A stretch of 50,722 nt of DNA from a bacterium (GTDB taxonomy: Bacteria > Actinomycetota > Acidimicrobiia > Spongiisociales > ZC4RG35), in the NCBI GenBank assembly GCA_028823995.1, contig JAPPFD010000010.1, positions 1 through 50,722 on the forward strand, in the 5' to 3' direction. A program made the translations under genes and the position numbers. The notes under the pieces were generated by a model. The model made no database searches. It was given only the letters and a program-made list of their open reading frames with translations, and had not been told where the DNA came from. Positions within the stretch are counted from its first letter, which is position 1; every line of letters begins with the position of its first letter. This document shows, piece by piece, positions 1 through 7,574 of the stretch.

Positions 1-176
1 ACGACGAGGACGAGGACCACGACGAAGATCACGACGAGGACGAGGACCACGACGACGACCACGCCCACGACGAAGATCACGACGAGGACGAAGATCACGA
101 CGACGACCACGCCCACGACGAAGACGACGACCACGCCCACGACGAAGACGACGACCACGCCGAAGACGAGGGTGGG
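1..176 (+). repeat. Low-complexity tandem repeat coding an Asp/Glu/His loop
   Basis: The first 176 bases consist almost only of GAC, GAG, GAA, GAT, CAC and GCC codons. A 24-nt unit coding DDDHAHDE occurs at 51-74 and again, in direct tandem, at 99-122 and 123-146; a degenerate copy follows from 147. The repeat runs off the left edge, so its full length is unknown. It codes the metal-binding loop of the ZnuA-like protein. Confidence 0.9.
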
Positions 177-740
177 CACGGCCACGACCACGCCCACGCC
201 GGGGCTTTCGATCCCCACTTCTGGTTCGATCCCTCCCGTGTCCAGAGGGCGGTTGAGTTGATCGCCGCCGAGTTGGCCGACATCGGCAAGGTTCTCTCCG
301 CATCAGAATGGACCCAGCGGGGCCATGACTACGCCGAGGAGATCGGAAGAGCCGCCCACGAAGCCGAGGAGATCCTGGCGGCGGTTCCCGAATCACAGCG
401 CAAGCTGGTCACCAACCACGATTCGTTCTCCTACTTCGGCGTGTATTTCGACTTCGAAGTCCTCGACTCGGTCCTCCCTGGTTCAGGCCTTGCCCAGGCG
501 GACACCGCCCGGCTTGCCCGGATCGTCGAGGAGATCCGCGAGGAGGGCGTCACGACTCTCTTCACCGAGACCATCGCCGACGCAGGGGTGATCATGACGG
601 TTGCCAATGAGTTCGACCCGCCCCTGGCGGTTGTGGAACTTTACACCGGGTCTCTCGGCCCGGAGGGCTCGGACGCCGACACCTATGTCAAGTGGCTCGT
701 GGAGAATGCCCGCAGGATCGCGGAAGCGCTGGCGCCGTGA
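1..740 (+). CDS. znuA: Metal (Zn/Mn) ABC transporter substrate-binding protein, 5' partial
   Basis: The reading frame is open from base 3 and ends at TGA 738-740; its start lies upstream of the window, leaving 245 visible residues. The visible part opens with a long Asp/Glu/His stretch, then DPHFWFDP, the ZnuA/TroA-family motif whose His is a metal ligand. It continues with TNHDSFSYF (second ligand His) and ends with the family signature LYTGSLG...DTY. These proteins capture Zn2+ or Mn2+ outside the membrane and deliver it to an ABC permease; the acidic His-rich loop is typical of zinc-binding members. The signal peptide and the first His ligand are outside the window. It converges on prcA with only 4 bp between the stop codons and is probably unrelated to it. 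The family call is firm; zinc over manganese is inferred from the loop. Confidence 0.9.
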   Translation, partial: DEDEDHDEDHDEDEDHDDDHAHDEDHDEDEDHDDDHAHDEDDDHAHDEDDDHAEDEGGHGHDHAHAGAFDPHFWFDPSRVQRAVELIAAELADIGKVLSASEWTQRGHDYAEEIGRAAHEAEEILAAVPESQRKLVTNHDSFSYFGVYFDFEVLDSVLPGSGLAQADTARLARIVEEIREEGVTTLFTETIADAGVIMTVANEFDPPLAVVELYTGSLGPEGSDADTYVKWLVENARRIAEALAP

Positions 741-744
741 AGTC

Positions 745-1431
745 TTAGGGGGAAAGCTGAGCTGAAAGGCTCTCCAGCTCAGCATCGGCGAGGCGGCGGA
801 AACACCGTCTCGCCGACCCCTCCTCCAAGACCGCCGCCTCCCAACCGTCCAGAGGGCGGTTCTCGGTCTCCGCGAAGACCTCCATCCCCAGACGGATCGC
901 TGCGTCGAGTTCCAAGTCCTCCGTGAAGCGCTCCCGGAGCGCCCCACCCAGCAGGTCGGCCTTCCCCCCAATGGCCAGCACGCCTCGCTCATCCACCAGG
1001 GTTCCGTCGTAACTGATCTGCAACATATGGTTGGGGTGTCCGTCCCTCCCCAACTCGCAGATCAGGAGTTCCACCTCGAAGGGCTTGGTCTCGTGCGAGA
1101 AGATCACGCCCAGTGTCTGCGAGAAGGCCGTGGCCAGACCCAGCGCGGTGACGTCGTCGCGGCTGTATAGATACCCCATCACGTCGGCCTGGCGTATCCC
1201 TGCCTTGCGTAGCGTCTCGAATTCGTTGTAACGGCCCACGCCGGCGAAGGCGATCCGATCATAGACCTCGCTGATCTTGTGCAGCGCCCCCCCGGGGTTC
1301 TCGGCCAGCATCAGGATGCCTTTCCGGTACTCCATGGCCACGATCGACCGTCCCCGGGCGATTCCCTTCCGGGCGAATTCCGCCCGGTCCCGCACCAACT
1401 GCTCGGGTGTGACATAGAAACCCGGGTTCAC
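745..1431 (-). CDS. prcA: 20S proteasome alpha subunit
   Basis: At 228 residues it is close to the usual size of actinobacterial PrcA. The N-terminus contains FYVTPEQLVRDRAEFARKGI, the conserved alpha-type segment that forms the gate and first helix, followed by the SIVAMEY strand and AENP. Two seven-subunit PrcA rings cap the PrcB rings of the barrel and dock the ARC/Mpa ATPase. The GTG start overlaps the prcB stop as GTGA (1428-1431), so the two are probably translationally coupled at the required 1:1 ratio. It is the last gene of the arc-dop-pup-prcB-prcA operon. The ligase gene pafA, often placed just downstream, is replaced here by the convergent znuA-like gene. Confidence 0.96.
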   Translation of the reverse strand: MNPGFYVTPEQLVRDRAEFARKGIARGRSIVAMEYRKGILMLAENPGGALHKISEVYDRIAFAGVGRYNEFETLRKAGIRQADVMGYLYSRDDVTALGLATAFSQTLGVIFSHETKPFEVELLICELGRDGHPNHMLQISYDGTLVDERGVLAIGGKADLLGGALRERFTEDLELDAAIRLGMEVFAETENRPLDGWEAAVLEEGSARRCFRRLADAELESLSAQLSP

Positions 1432-2225
1432 CGGTTTCCTCCCAGCGAGGAGCGAGCCACTTCCTCCAGGTACTCCTCGGAGACCTCCCGCACCCCGTCC
1501 GCGTCGATCACCACCAGGTTGGGGAGAATCCCCCGGCGCAGATCGGGACCGCCGGTGGCCACATCCACGTCGGCGGCCGCAACCAGGGCTGCCATCACCT
1601 TCTCCACCGCGTCGGCCTCGGTCATCCCGGCCTCCCAGGCGGTGCGAAGATAGGCCCGCGCCTGGACGGCTCCCGAACCGGCCGCGCCGTAGTCGTGCTC
1701 CTCGTAGCGCCCCCCCACCACGTCGAAGGTGTAGACCCGTCCATGCTCCGTGCCGGGGTCGTAGCCCGCGAAGAGCGGGACCACCGCCAATCCCTGGAAG
1801 GCAAGGGGGAGTTGGGAGCGCACCAGCCTCGACAGGAAATTGGCCTTCCCCTCCAGGCTCAGCATCGCCCCCTCGATCTTCTCGTAATGCTCCAATTCCA
1901 CGCAGAAAAGCCGCACCATCTCCAGGGCCAGCCCGGCCGTCCCGGCCACCGCCACCGCAGACATCCGGTCGGACGGATAAACCTTCCGCATCCGGCGATG
2001 GGCGATCAAATGGCCTTCGGTTGCCTGGCGGTCCCCGCCGATCACCACCCCATCCCGGTAGCGGGAAGCCAGCACCGTGGTGGCTTCGGGAGCGCCGAGA
2101 TCACGCACGGGCGAGTCGGGGACGTCCCAGCGGGGAGAGAGTCCCAACGACTCCAGCAGATCCGAGAAGCTGGCTCCGGGAGCGGGGGCGCCGAGCGGCA
2201 GGCCCCAGTCGGCGGGTGAGGTCAC
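1428..2225 (-). CDS. prcB: 20S proteasome beta subunit (catalytic) with propeptide
   Basis: The 265-residue precursor has an N-terminal propeptide of about 48 residues, removed by autocatalysis to expose Thr49 as the nucleophile. Counting from that Thr as residue 1, the catalytic Asp17 (in GGDRQAT) and Lys33 (in RRMRKVY) are both present. PrcB forms the inner two rings of the core particle and cleaves unfolded substrates. Odd point: the residue before the nucleophile is Ala (EA-TTVLA), whereas actinobacterial PrcB normally has Gly there. The start is GTG, overlapping the pup stop as GTGA (2222-2225), and the gene couples in the same way to prcA downstream. Confidence 0.96.
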   Translation of the reverse strand: MTSPADWGLPLGAPAPGASFSDLLESLGLSPRWDVPDSPVRDLGAPEATTVLASRYRDGVVIGGDRQATEGHLIAHRRMRKVYPSDRMSAVAVAGTAGLALEMVRLFCVELEHYEKIEGAMLSLEGKANFLSRLVRSQLPLAFQGLAVVPLFAGYDPGTEHGRVYTFDVVGGRYEEHDYGAAGSGAVQARAYLRTAWEAGMTEADAVEKVMAALVAAADVDVATGGPDLRRGILPNLVVIDADGVREVSEEYLEEVARSSLGGNR

Positions 2226-2419
2226 TCGCCGCCCTTCTGTATGTAGTTCTTCACGAATTCCTCGGCGTTCTCCTCTAGCACGCTGTCGATCTCTTCCAGC
2301 AGGTCATCGATCTTCTCCGAGTCCACCTGGGCCAGTCCCAGCCCGGCCCCGTCCCCGTCGCCCGAAGGTGGACCTCCCTTGGTTCGACGCCGCCGCCTTC
2401 CCTTCTCTTGATCAGCCAT
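2222..2419 (-). CDS. pup: Prokaryotic ubiquitin-like protein Pup
   Basis: A 65-residue, highly charged protein. The basic N-terminus (EKGRRRRRTKGG) and Gly/Asp-rich linker are the disordered part that enters the ATPase. The following helix (DDLLEEIDSVLEENAEEFV) is the ARC/Mpa-binding segment, and the tail is VKNYIQKGGE. The C-terminal Glu is the residue attached to substrate lysines. Because it is already Glu rather than Gln, no deamidation by Dop should be needed before ligation. It lies between dop (8-nt overlap) and prcB (4-nt overlap). Too short for some gene finders, but the composition and tail leave little doubt. Confidence 0.97.
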   Translation of the reverse strand: MADQEKGRRRRRTKGGPPSGDGDGAGLGLAQVDSEKIDDLLEEIDSVLEENAEEFVKNYIQKGGE

Positions 2420-3896
2420 CTCTCTTACCCAATTCTCGGATCAACTCGGCCGGATCCGACACTCGGCCCAGCAGCGGACCGGAGGTGACCCGATCACCCT
2501 GCAATGGTTCCATCATAGACACCCTGACCAGACCATCATGATTCGTTTCGAACAGAAGGGAGTCCCAGTTGGCCGCCACCAGTGAGGGGCCGAAGCGAGA
2601 CACACACGTCCCCCGGAACCAGGCCCGGGTGCTCTCGGGAGGGAGTCGCTCGGCCCTCTCCACCTCCGAGCGGCTGAACATCCGACGCATCGCTCCCCTC
2701 TCGGCCAGACGGTGATATATGCTTCGGGAGGGCTCCACGTCGTGATACTGGAGGGCCAGCGCCGCCAGGCGCGGATGGGACCACCTCAGGTTCTCCCGGA
2801 CGCGATAACCCTGAAGCAGTCTCAGCTTGGCCGTCCAGTCCAACCGGTCCGCCGTCAGGAGGGGATCCTCCTCAAGGTCGAGGAGTACCGCCTCCCACTC
2901 CTCGAGAAGCTCCGTCCAGACGGGGTGGTCCAGGTTGCGGCCGGCGTACTCCGAGAGCCACTCCAGGTACAGGAACTGCAACTCCAGCGCGGTGATCGAC
3001 CCGCCCTCGGCTAGGGCGATCGGCTGGGACAGGCTCAGGTCGTGACTAATCTGCCAGCAGGCCTTGACCGGCTCGGCCAGTTCCAAGGCGGACGGCAGGG
3101 CGTCGTCCTCCATGGCATGGAGGAACAACGCGGTGGCGCCCAGCTTCAGAAAGGTCTGGACCTCCGACAGGTTGGCGTCGCCGATGATCACGTGCAGGCG
3201 CCTGTACCGGGTCGGATCTCCGTGGGGCTCGTCCCGGGTGTTGACGATGGGCCTCCGGAGGGTGGTCTCGAGTCCCACCACCTCCTCGAAGAAGTCGGCG
3301 CGCTGGGTGATCTGATAGGAGCAGGCGGGACGGTGGTTCTCCGAGCCCACCTTGCCCGACCCGGTGTAGATCTGGCGGCTCACCAGGAAGGTGGGGAGGT
3401 ACTCGATCACCTTCCCGAACGGCGTGCGGCGGGAGAGCAGGTAGTTCTCATGGGCCCCGTAGCTGCTGCTCTTGCCGTCGCTGTTGTTCTTGTAGAGACG
3501 GATCTGCTGGTTGGGTGGGAGCGCCTCCTGGACGACCCTGCCTGCCCGGGCCATCACCAACTCTCCCACCTTGTCGTACAGGGCGGCCTCGCGGGGGTCA
3601 AGGCACTCGGGTCCGGAGTACTCGGGGTGGGAGTGGTCGACATACAGGCGCGCGCCGTTGGTGAGGACCGAGTTGATCAGGGCCGAATCCGGGTCGGGCA
3701 TGCCGAAGTTCTCATGCCCGAAGCCCCGAGCGTCGCTTCCCGGCGCCTCGTGCTCGTACGACCACTGGACCCTGACCGGACCGCCCGGATAGCTGTCGAT
3801 CACCGCCGCCGCCGCCAAGGCCTGATGGTGATGGCCCCTGTTACGTATGATCACCCCGTACTCGGTCTCGGTGCCGAGCACCTTGGGAATGGCCAT
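2412..3896 (-). CDS. dop: Pup deamidase/depupylase
   Basis: A 494-residue member of the Dop/PafA carboxylate-amine ligase-like family. The N-terminus MAIPKVLGTETEYG carries the Glu residues of the metal/ATP site and is typical of Dop. LYVDHSHPEYS contains the catalytic Asp (about residue 87), and YKNNSDGKSSSYGAHENYL is a conserved family block. Dop removes Pup from tagged proteins; deamidation of Pup-Gln is another Dop activity, but the Pup encoded next door already ends in Glu, so depupylation is the expected role. Dop rather than PafA is preferred from the N-terminal motif and the position directly upstream of pup. It ends 8 nt inside pup and starts 22 bp after arc. Confidence 0.94.
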   Translation of the reverse strand: MAIPKVLGTETEYGVIIRNRGHHHQALAAAAVIDSYPGGPVRVQWSYEHEAPGSDARGFGHENFGMPDPDSALINSVLTNGARLYVDHSHPEYSGPECLDPREAALYDKVGELVMARAGRVVQEALPPNQQIRLYKNNSDGKSSSYGAHENYLLSRRTPFGKVIEYLPTFLVSRQIYTGSGKVGSENHRPACSYQITQRADFFEEVVGLETTLRRPIVNTRDEPHGDPTRYRRLHVIIGDANLSEVQTFLKLGATALFLHAMEDDALPSALELAEPVKACWQISHDLSLSQPIALAEGGSITALELQFLYLEWLSEYAGRNLDHPVWTELLEEWEAVLLDLEEDPLLTADRLDWTAKLRLLQGYRVRENLRWSHPRLAALALQYHDVEPSRSIYHRLAERGAMRRMFSRSEVERAERLPPESTRAWFRGTCVSRFGPSLVAANWDSLLFETNHDGLVRVSMMEPLQGDRVTSGPLLGRVSDPAELIRELGKRDG

Positions 3897-3918
3897 CAGG
3901 GGTGGGGATCCGTTCGAA

Positions 3919-5631
3919 TCAGAGGTACTGGCCGGTGGTCACCGTCTCCACCATGCGCCCCTTCCCGTCTTCCAGGAGGGTGCGCACATAAACGATCCGC
4001 TCTCCCTTCTTGCCGGAGATCTTCGCCCAGTCATCGGGATTGGTCGTGTTGGGCAGATCCTCGTGCTCGCTGAACTCCCGCCGCACGGCCGCCAGCAGGT
4101 CGGCCCGACCGATGCCGGACTCCCCTCCGGTGAGGTGGCGTTTTATAGCGCTCTTCTTGGAGCGGCGCACGATGTTCTCGATCATGGCTCCCGAGGAGAA
4201 GTCCTTGAAGAACAGCACTTCCCGGTCACCGTTGGCGTATGTGACTTCCAGGAAGCGGTTCTCCTCCTTCTCCGAGTACATGTCATCCACCACCGCCGCG
4301 ATCAGATCCTCGAGCATCCTGGCTACATCCCCTGACGTCGCGGCCAACTCCTGGCGGCTGTAGGGGAGGTCGGACGTCAGGTATATCCGAAATATCTCTC
4401 GGGCCGCCACCTTGTCGGGACGGGAGATCTTGATCTTCACATCCAGGCGACCGGGTCGGAGGATGGCCGGGTCGATGAGGTCCTCCCGGTTTGATGCGCC
4501 GATGACGATCACGTTGCGGAGCGCCTCCACGCCGTCCAGTTCGGAGAGGAGTTGGGGCACTATGGTCGATTCCACGTCCGATGAGATGCCCGTGCCCCTG
4601 GTCCGGAAGAGCGAGTCCATCTCATCGAAGAAGACGATGACCGGCACCCCCTCGGATGCCTTCTCCTTGGCCCGCTGGAAGATCAGCCGGATCTGTCGTT
4701 CGGTCTCCCCCACCCACTTGCTAAGCAGCTCAGGGCCCTTGATGTTGAGGAAATAGGAGTGGGTGTCGGGCTGGCCGGTTCGCTCGGCCACCGCGGTGGC
4801 CAGGCTGTTGGCCACCGCCTTGGCAATCAGGGTCTTACCGCAACCGGGCGGGCCGTAGAGCAGGATTCCCTGGGGTGGATCGAGGTCATAGCAGGAGAAG
4901 AGCTCTCGGTGGACATAGGGAAGTTCCACCGCATCGCGGATCATCTCTATCTGGGACTTCAGCCCTCCCACCTGCATGTAGGTGACGTCAGGCACTTCTT
5001 CGAGGATCAACTCCTCCACCTCGGGACGGGCCAGCTTCTCCAAGGCGATATCTCCCTGAACGTCCACCCGCACGTTGTCGCCCATCCGGATGGGCTCCTC
5101 CTGGAGCGGTCCGGCGATCCAGATCACCCGGTTCTCATCGCCGTGGGCCTGCACCAAGAGGCGGTCGTCTCCCAGGCGGTCCTTCACCACCATCACCTCG
5201 CCGGTCCCCTCGAACTCCCGCACGTCGATGATCGAATAAGCCTCGTTCAACAGGACCTGCTGGCCGGGTTGGAGCAGCTTCACCTCTATGGAGGGCTGGG
5301 CGTCCACCCGGAGCTTTCGGGTGCCGGTTACCAGGTCCACTTTCCCGTCGGTGTTGACCTTCATCACCGTGCCGAAGGAGTTGGGAGGGCTGGTCAGTCT
5401 CTCCACCTCGGTGCGCAGCATTGCCAGTTGCTCCCGCGCCTCGGTGAGAAGGCCCCCGAGCTTCTCATTCTGGCCGCGCACCCGGTCCAGTTGGCGGCGG
5501 GTCTGCTCCATCTGGTGCTGGAGGGCGTCGACTCGCCGGGGCGTCTCCGAGCGCAGCCTGGCCAACTCGGCCTCGAGTTGTGCGATGACCGCGGTGGGAT
5601 CGGAATAATCTGGGCGGCGGTTCTCGTACAT
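3919..5631 (-). CDS. arc: Proteasome-associated AAA ATPase ARC/Mpa
   Basis: A 570-residue protein. Residues about 12-80 form an N-terminal coiled coil that captures Pup, followed by the tandem OB domains (about 85-210) and one AAA+ module. Walker A is GPPGCGKT (260-267) and Walker [11 protein letters not shown] (331-340), with the arginine-finger region ILRPGRLD further on. The protein ends GQYL; the penultimate Tyr is the motif that opens the proteasome gate. The hexamer unfolds pupylated substrates and feeds them into PrcAB. It is the first gene of the operon, facing a ferredoxin gene across a 130-bp divergent promoter region; a TATACT -10-like hexamer lies 45 bp upstream of the ATG. Confidence 0.96.
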   Translation of the reverse strand: MYENRRPDYSDPTAVIAQLEAELARLRSETPRRVDALQHQMEQTRRQLDRVRGQNEKLGGLLTEAREQLAMLRTEVERLTSPPNSFGTVMKVNTDGKVDLVTGTRKLRVDAQPSIEVKLLQPGQQVLLNEAYSIIDVREFEGTGEVMVVKDRLGDDRLLVQAHGDENRVIWIAGPLQEEPIRMGDNVRVDVQGDIALEKLARPEVEELILEEVPDVTYMQVGGLKSQIEMIRDAVELPYVHRELFSCYDLDPPQGILLYGPPGCGKTLIAKAVANSLATAVAERTGQPDTHSYFLNIKGPELLSKWVGETERQIRLIFQRAKEKASEGVPVIVFFDEMDSLFRTRGTGISSDVESTIVPQLLSELDGVEALRNVIVIGASNREDLIDPAILRPGRLDVKIKISRPDKVAAREIFRIYLTSDLPYSRQELAATSGDVARMLEDLIAAVVDDMYSEKEENRFLEVTYANGDREVLFFKDFSSGAMIENIVRRSKKSAIKRHLTGGESGIGRADLLAAVRREFSEHEDLPNTTNPDDWAKISGKKGERIVYVRTLLEDGKGRMVETVTTGQYL

Positions 5632-5675
5632 CGTGCCTACTATATGTCTGGTTGAGCCTCTCGCGTGTCAGCGCA

Positions 5676-5681
5676 AGTATA
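5676..5681 (-). promoter_or_regulatory. Candidate -10 element for the arc-dop-pup-prcBA operon
   Basis: TATACT read on the minus strand, followed by T, the same TATACTT seen before the tRNA-Leu(GAG) and tRNA-Trp genes here. I see no good -35 at 16-18 bp, so the start point is uncertain. Confidence 0.4.
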
Positions 5682-5714
5682 AAGAAAGCACCCGCGCTTT
5701 GGGTGAGCAGGGTT

Positions 5715-5723
5715 TGCTATACT
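5715..5723 (+). promoter_or_regulatory. Extended -10 promoter element for the ferredoxin gene
   Basis: TGCTATACT matches an extended -10 (TGnTATAAT) with one mismatch. It lies 38 bp before the ferredoxin GTG; a strong Shine-Dalgarno (AGGTGAGG) precedes the start. No convincing -35 is visible, as is usual for extended -10 promoters. Confidence 0.45.
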
Positions 5724-5761
5724 AGAGGCCAAGCACCCCCCAACGCGGAAGGTGAGGCATT

Positions 5762-6007
5762 GTGAAGGTTTGGATCGATCAGGACCTGTGCACCGGCGAC
5801 GGCTTGTGTGAGGAGATCGCGCCCGATGTCTTCGTTCTTCTGGACGACGGGTTGGCCTACGTCCGGGACGGCGACACCATCTACGCAGAAGCCGAGGGAG
5901 AGGTTCAGGGCGCCGGAGGCTTGGCGATCGTTCCCGCCGGGCAGGAGGACATCACCATCGAGTCCGCCGAAGAGTGCCCCGGGGAGTGCATTTTCATCGA
6001 GCCCTAG
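5762..6007 (+). CDS. Single-cluster ferredoxin
   Basis: An 81-residue acidic protein with cluster ligands in the pattern C10-x2-D13-x2-C16 near the N-terminus and C72-P-G-E-C76 near the C-terminus. This is the 3Fe-4S/4Fe-4S monocluster type in which the second Cys of the usual CxxCxxC is replaced, here by Asp. It carries single electrons to oxidoreductases such as cytochromes P450; the partner cannot be identified from this window. The GTG start is chosen because AGGTGAGG lies just upstream. It is transcribed divergently from arc; a functional link to the proteasome is not established by the sequence. Confidence 0.88.
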   Translation: MKVWIDQDLCTGDGLCEEIAPDVFVLLDDGLAYVRDGDTIYAEAEGEVQGAGGLAIVPAGQEDITIESAEECPGECIFIEP

Positions 6008-6126
6008 CCAAGGGCACCGATACGGTCTTCGCAGAGTCACTGATTCTCTTGTGCGCGCCCGGGTGATCGCGAAAGAATCTCCGCGGTAACTGCCTTTAGA
6101 CCTCGAAACGGGCGCGGGCCCCGTCC

Positions 6127-6132
6127 TACAAT
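6127..6132 (+). promoter_or_regulatory. Possible -10 element upstream of hicB
   Basis: TACAAT, identical to the -10-like hexamers before tRNA-Leu(CAA) and rplJ in this window, 68 bp before the hicB start. No -35 match is seen, so this is tentative. Confidence 0.25.
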
Positions 6133-6200
6133 GAAGTACGCAGATGTGTGATATCAACCCACTCATCACCACCTGAGCCAGCAACCGAGGAGGGAGAAGG

Positions 6201-6464
6201 ATGGAGAGTACGGACCTCAGGACATCGATCGCGCGTTGGGCGGCGGTCGCCGCGTCTCATGCGGTTACCCGGCGGATTGAGGATCCTCCCGGATTGGTCG
6301 CCACGGTGGAGGGCGTGGAAGGCGCATGGGGTCTCGGCCAAACCAATGACGAAGCGCTGGAAGACTTGGAGTCAGTGCTGAGGGATTGGGCCGCCATGAA
6401 ACTACGTGACGGAGACCAAGACATCCCTCACATCAAGGGCGTGCATCCCGTCCTGGCCGGGTGA
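6201..6464 (+). CDS. hicB: HicB-like antitoxin
   Basis: An 87-residue protein. The part from about residue 32 (GLVATVEGVEGAWGLGQTND) through EALEDLESVLRDW resembles the HicB partial RNase H fold, in which a beta-hairpin is followed by a helix. HicB antitoxins bind and neutralise the HicA mRNA interferase and often repress their own promoter. The ATG is supported by GGAGGGAGAAGG immediately upstream. Its TGA overlaps the GTG of hicA as GTGA (6461-6464), the usual coupling of such pairs, although hicB-first order is the less common one. The toxin gene is frameshifted, so this antitoxin may now be an orphan. No C-terminal DNA-binding domain is visible. Confidence 0.7.
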   Translation: MESTDLRTSIARWAAVAASHAVTRRIEDPPGLVATVEGVEGAWGLGQTNDEALEDLESVLRDWAAMKLRDGDQDIPHIKGVHPVLAG

Positions 6465-6765
6465 GCCGCCGGCTGACGCCGATCAGTCGACGCGATCTCA
6501 TCAAACGGTTCAGGAGACTCGGCTGGGAGGGACCCAGGACAGGCGCCAAACACGACTTATGGTGAAGGGTCAACGGAAGGTTCGTATCCCCAACCGTCAC
6601 CGCAGAGATGTTGGAGTGGATCTCCTTGACACCATCCTCAAACAGGCTGGGATCTGCCGGGAGACGTGGATAGGGACTTCCTGGTTTTGCGGTGATTCCG
6701 ACGTCCGCGAAGGTGCGTCAGGAGCAGGTTGCGGGGCTGGCCGGTCGGAACATCCTCTGGGCTAG
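6461..6765 (+). pseudogene. hicA: HicA-like mRNA interferase toxin, frameshifted
   Basis: From GTG 6461 the frame reads LTPISRRDLIKRFRRLGWEG...GAKHDLW and stops at TGA 6563-6565. The remaining half of the HicA dsRBD-like fold, MVKGQRKVRIPNRHRRDVG...LLDTILKQAGI, continues in another frame from ATG 6559. HicA proteins have a Gly-x-x-His motif followed by such an RKVxIP strand, so the two pieces join if one base is restored near 6557-6561. After KQAGICRETW, where HicA normally ends, the second frame runs on for over 30 residues to TAG 6763-6765, suggesting decay of the 3' end as well. A real lesion or a single-base sequencing error are both possible. Confidence 0.7.
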
Positions 6766-7574
6766 TCGGCCGATTGGTCTCGTTTGACGCGGGACACCAG
6801 CACGAAACCGGTGTGGCCGACCATCCGGTGACTGGGTCGCACCGAGGGTCCCGCCACGTTCCACTCCCGGTGGAAGGTCTCGAAGATCTCGGTCTCGCAG
6901 AACCTCTTAGCCCCCCGCAACGCTTCGACCAGGGTCTGCAACTGGGGGACGGTGGGAAGGTAAGAGCAGAAGACTCCCCCCACCGGCTGCGCATCAGCGG
7001 CCACCTGAGCGGCGTGCCATGGCTCCGGGACATCCAACACCACCCGCTCGGGGCCAACCTCCGCGATCGCATCCTCGACCTTCCCCTGGCGAAGCTCCAA
7101 CTGCGGTGGGACGTCCCCGAACCAGCGGCGGATCATCTTCCGGGCGTGGCTGGCGTGATCCGGACGAATCTCCACCGAGACCACCCTTCCGGCCTCCCCC
7201 ACCGCCCTGGCCAGCGCCATCGCCAGGGCGCCCGATCCGGTTCCTCCTTCCACCACCGTCATCCCGGGAGCGATGTCCGCCCACATGAGAATCGGGCCGA
7301 TGTCCTTGGGATACACCACCTGTGCGCCGCGTTTCATCTTGAGGATGAAGTCGGCCAACCGGGGACGGAGTAGGCGCAGCCCCGCTCCCCCCGACGATCT
7401 CAGCAGGATTCCCTCGGGTTGACCGATGATGTCGCGGTGGGGAAGTATTCCCATGTGGTACTCGAAGCGGCGGGAATGATCGAGGAGCACCATGAACCGC
7501 CGGCCCTTCCCGTCGATCAAGAGCGCCACCTCTCCTTCCCGGAGGGAGCGGTCGGAGGAAGCCGTCTCGCTCAT
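6762..7574 (-). CDS. trmI: tRNA (adenine-N1)-methyltransferase TrmI (m1A58)
   Basis: A 270-residue protein with the bacterial TrmI layout: a small N-terminal beta domain, then a Rossmann methyltransferase with the SAM loop EGGTGSG (109-115) and the acidic residue after it (VSVEIRPDH), and the catalytic DVPEPW (181-186). It methylates A58 in the tRNA T-loop. Its ATG directly abuts the ttuA stop (TGAATG), and ttuA and ttuB precede it, so three T-loop modification genes are in one transcript. In mycobacteria the homologue also lies near the proteasome ATPase gene, so the position is an old actinobacterial arrangement. The stop overlaps the decayed 3' end of hicA on the other strand. Confidence 0.94.
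   Translation of the reverse strand: MSETASSDRSLREGEVALLIDGKGRRFMVLLDHSRRFEYHMGILPHRDIIGQPEGILLRSSGGAGLRLLRPRLADFILKMKRGAQVVYPKDIGPILMWADIAPGMTVVEGGTGSGALAMALARAVGEAGRVVSVEIRPDHASHARKMIRRWFGDVPPQLELRQGKVEDAIAEVGPERVVLDVPEPWHAAQVAADAQPVGGVFCSYLPTVPQLQTLVEALRGAKRFCETEIFETFHREWNVAGPSVRPSHRMVGHTGFVLVSRVKRDQSAD

Noticed and set aside
1..176. Possible CRISPR-like or intergenic tandem repeat
   Set aside because: The repeat is in frame with the downstream protein, and the units are contiguous with no spacers; it codes a metal-binding loop.
3042..4073. A 343-codon plus-strand frame opposite dop and arc
   Set aside because: Shadow of two well-supported genes, no domain.
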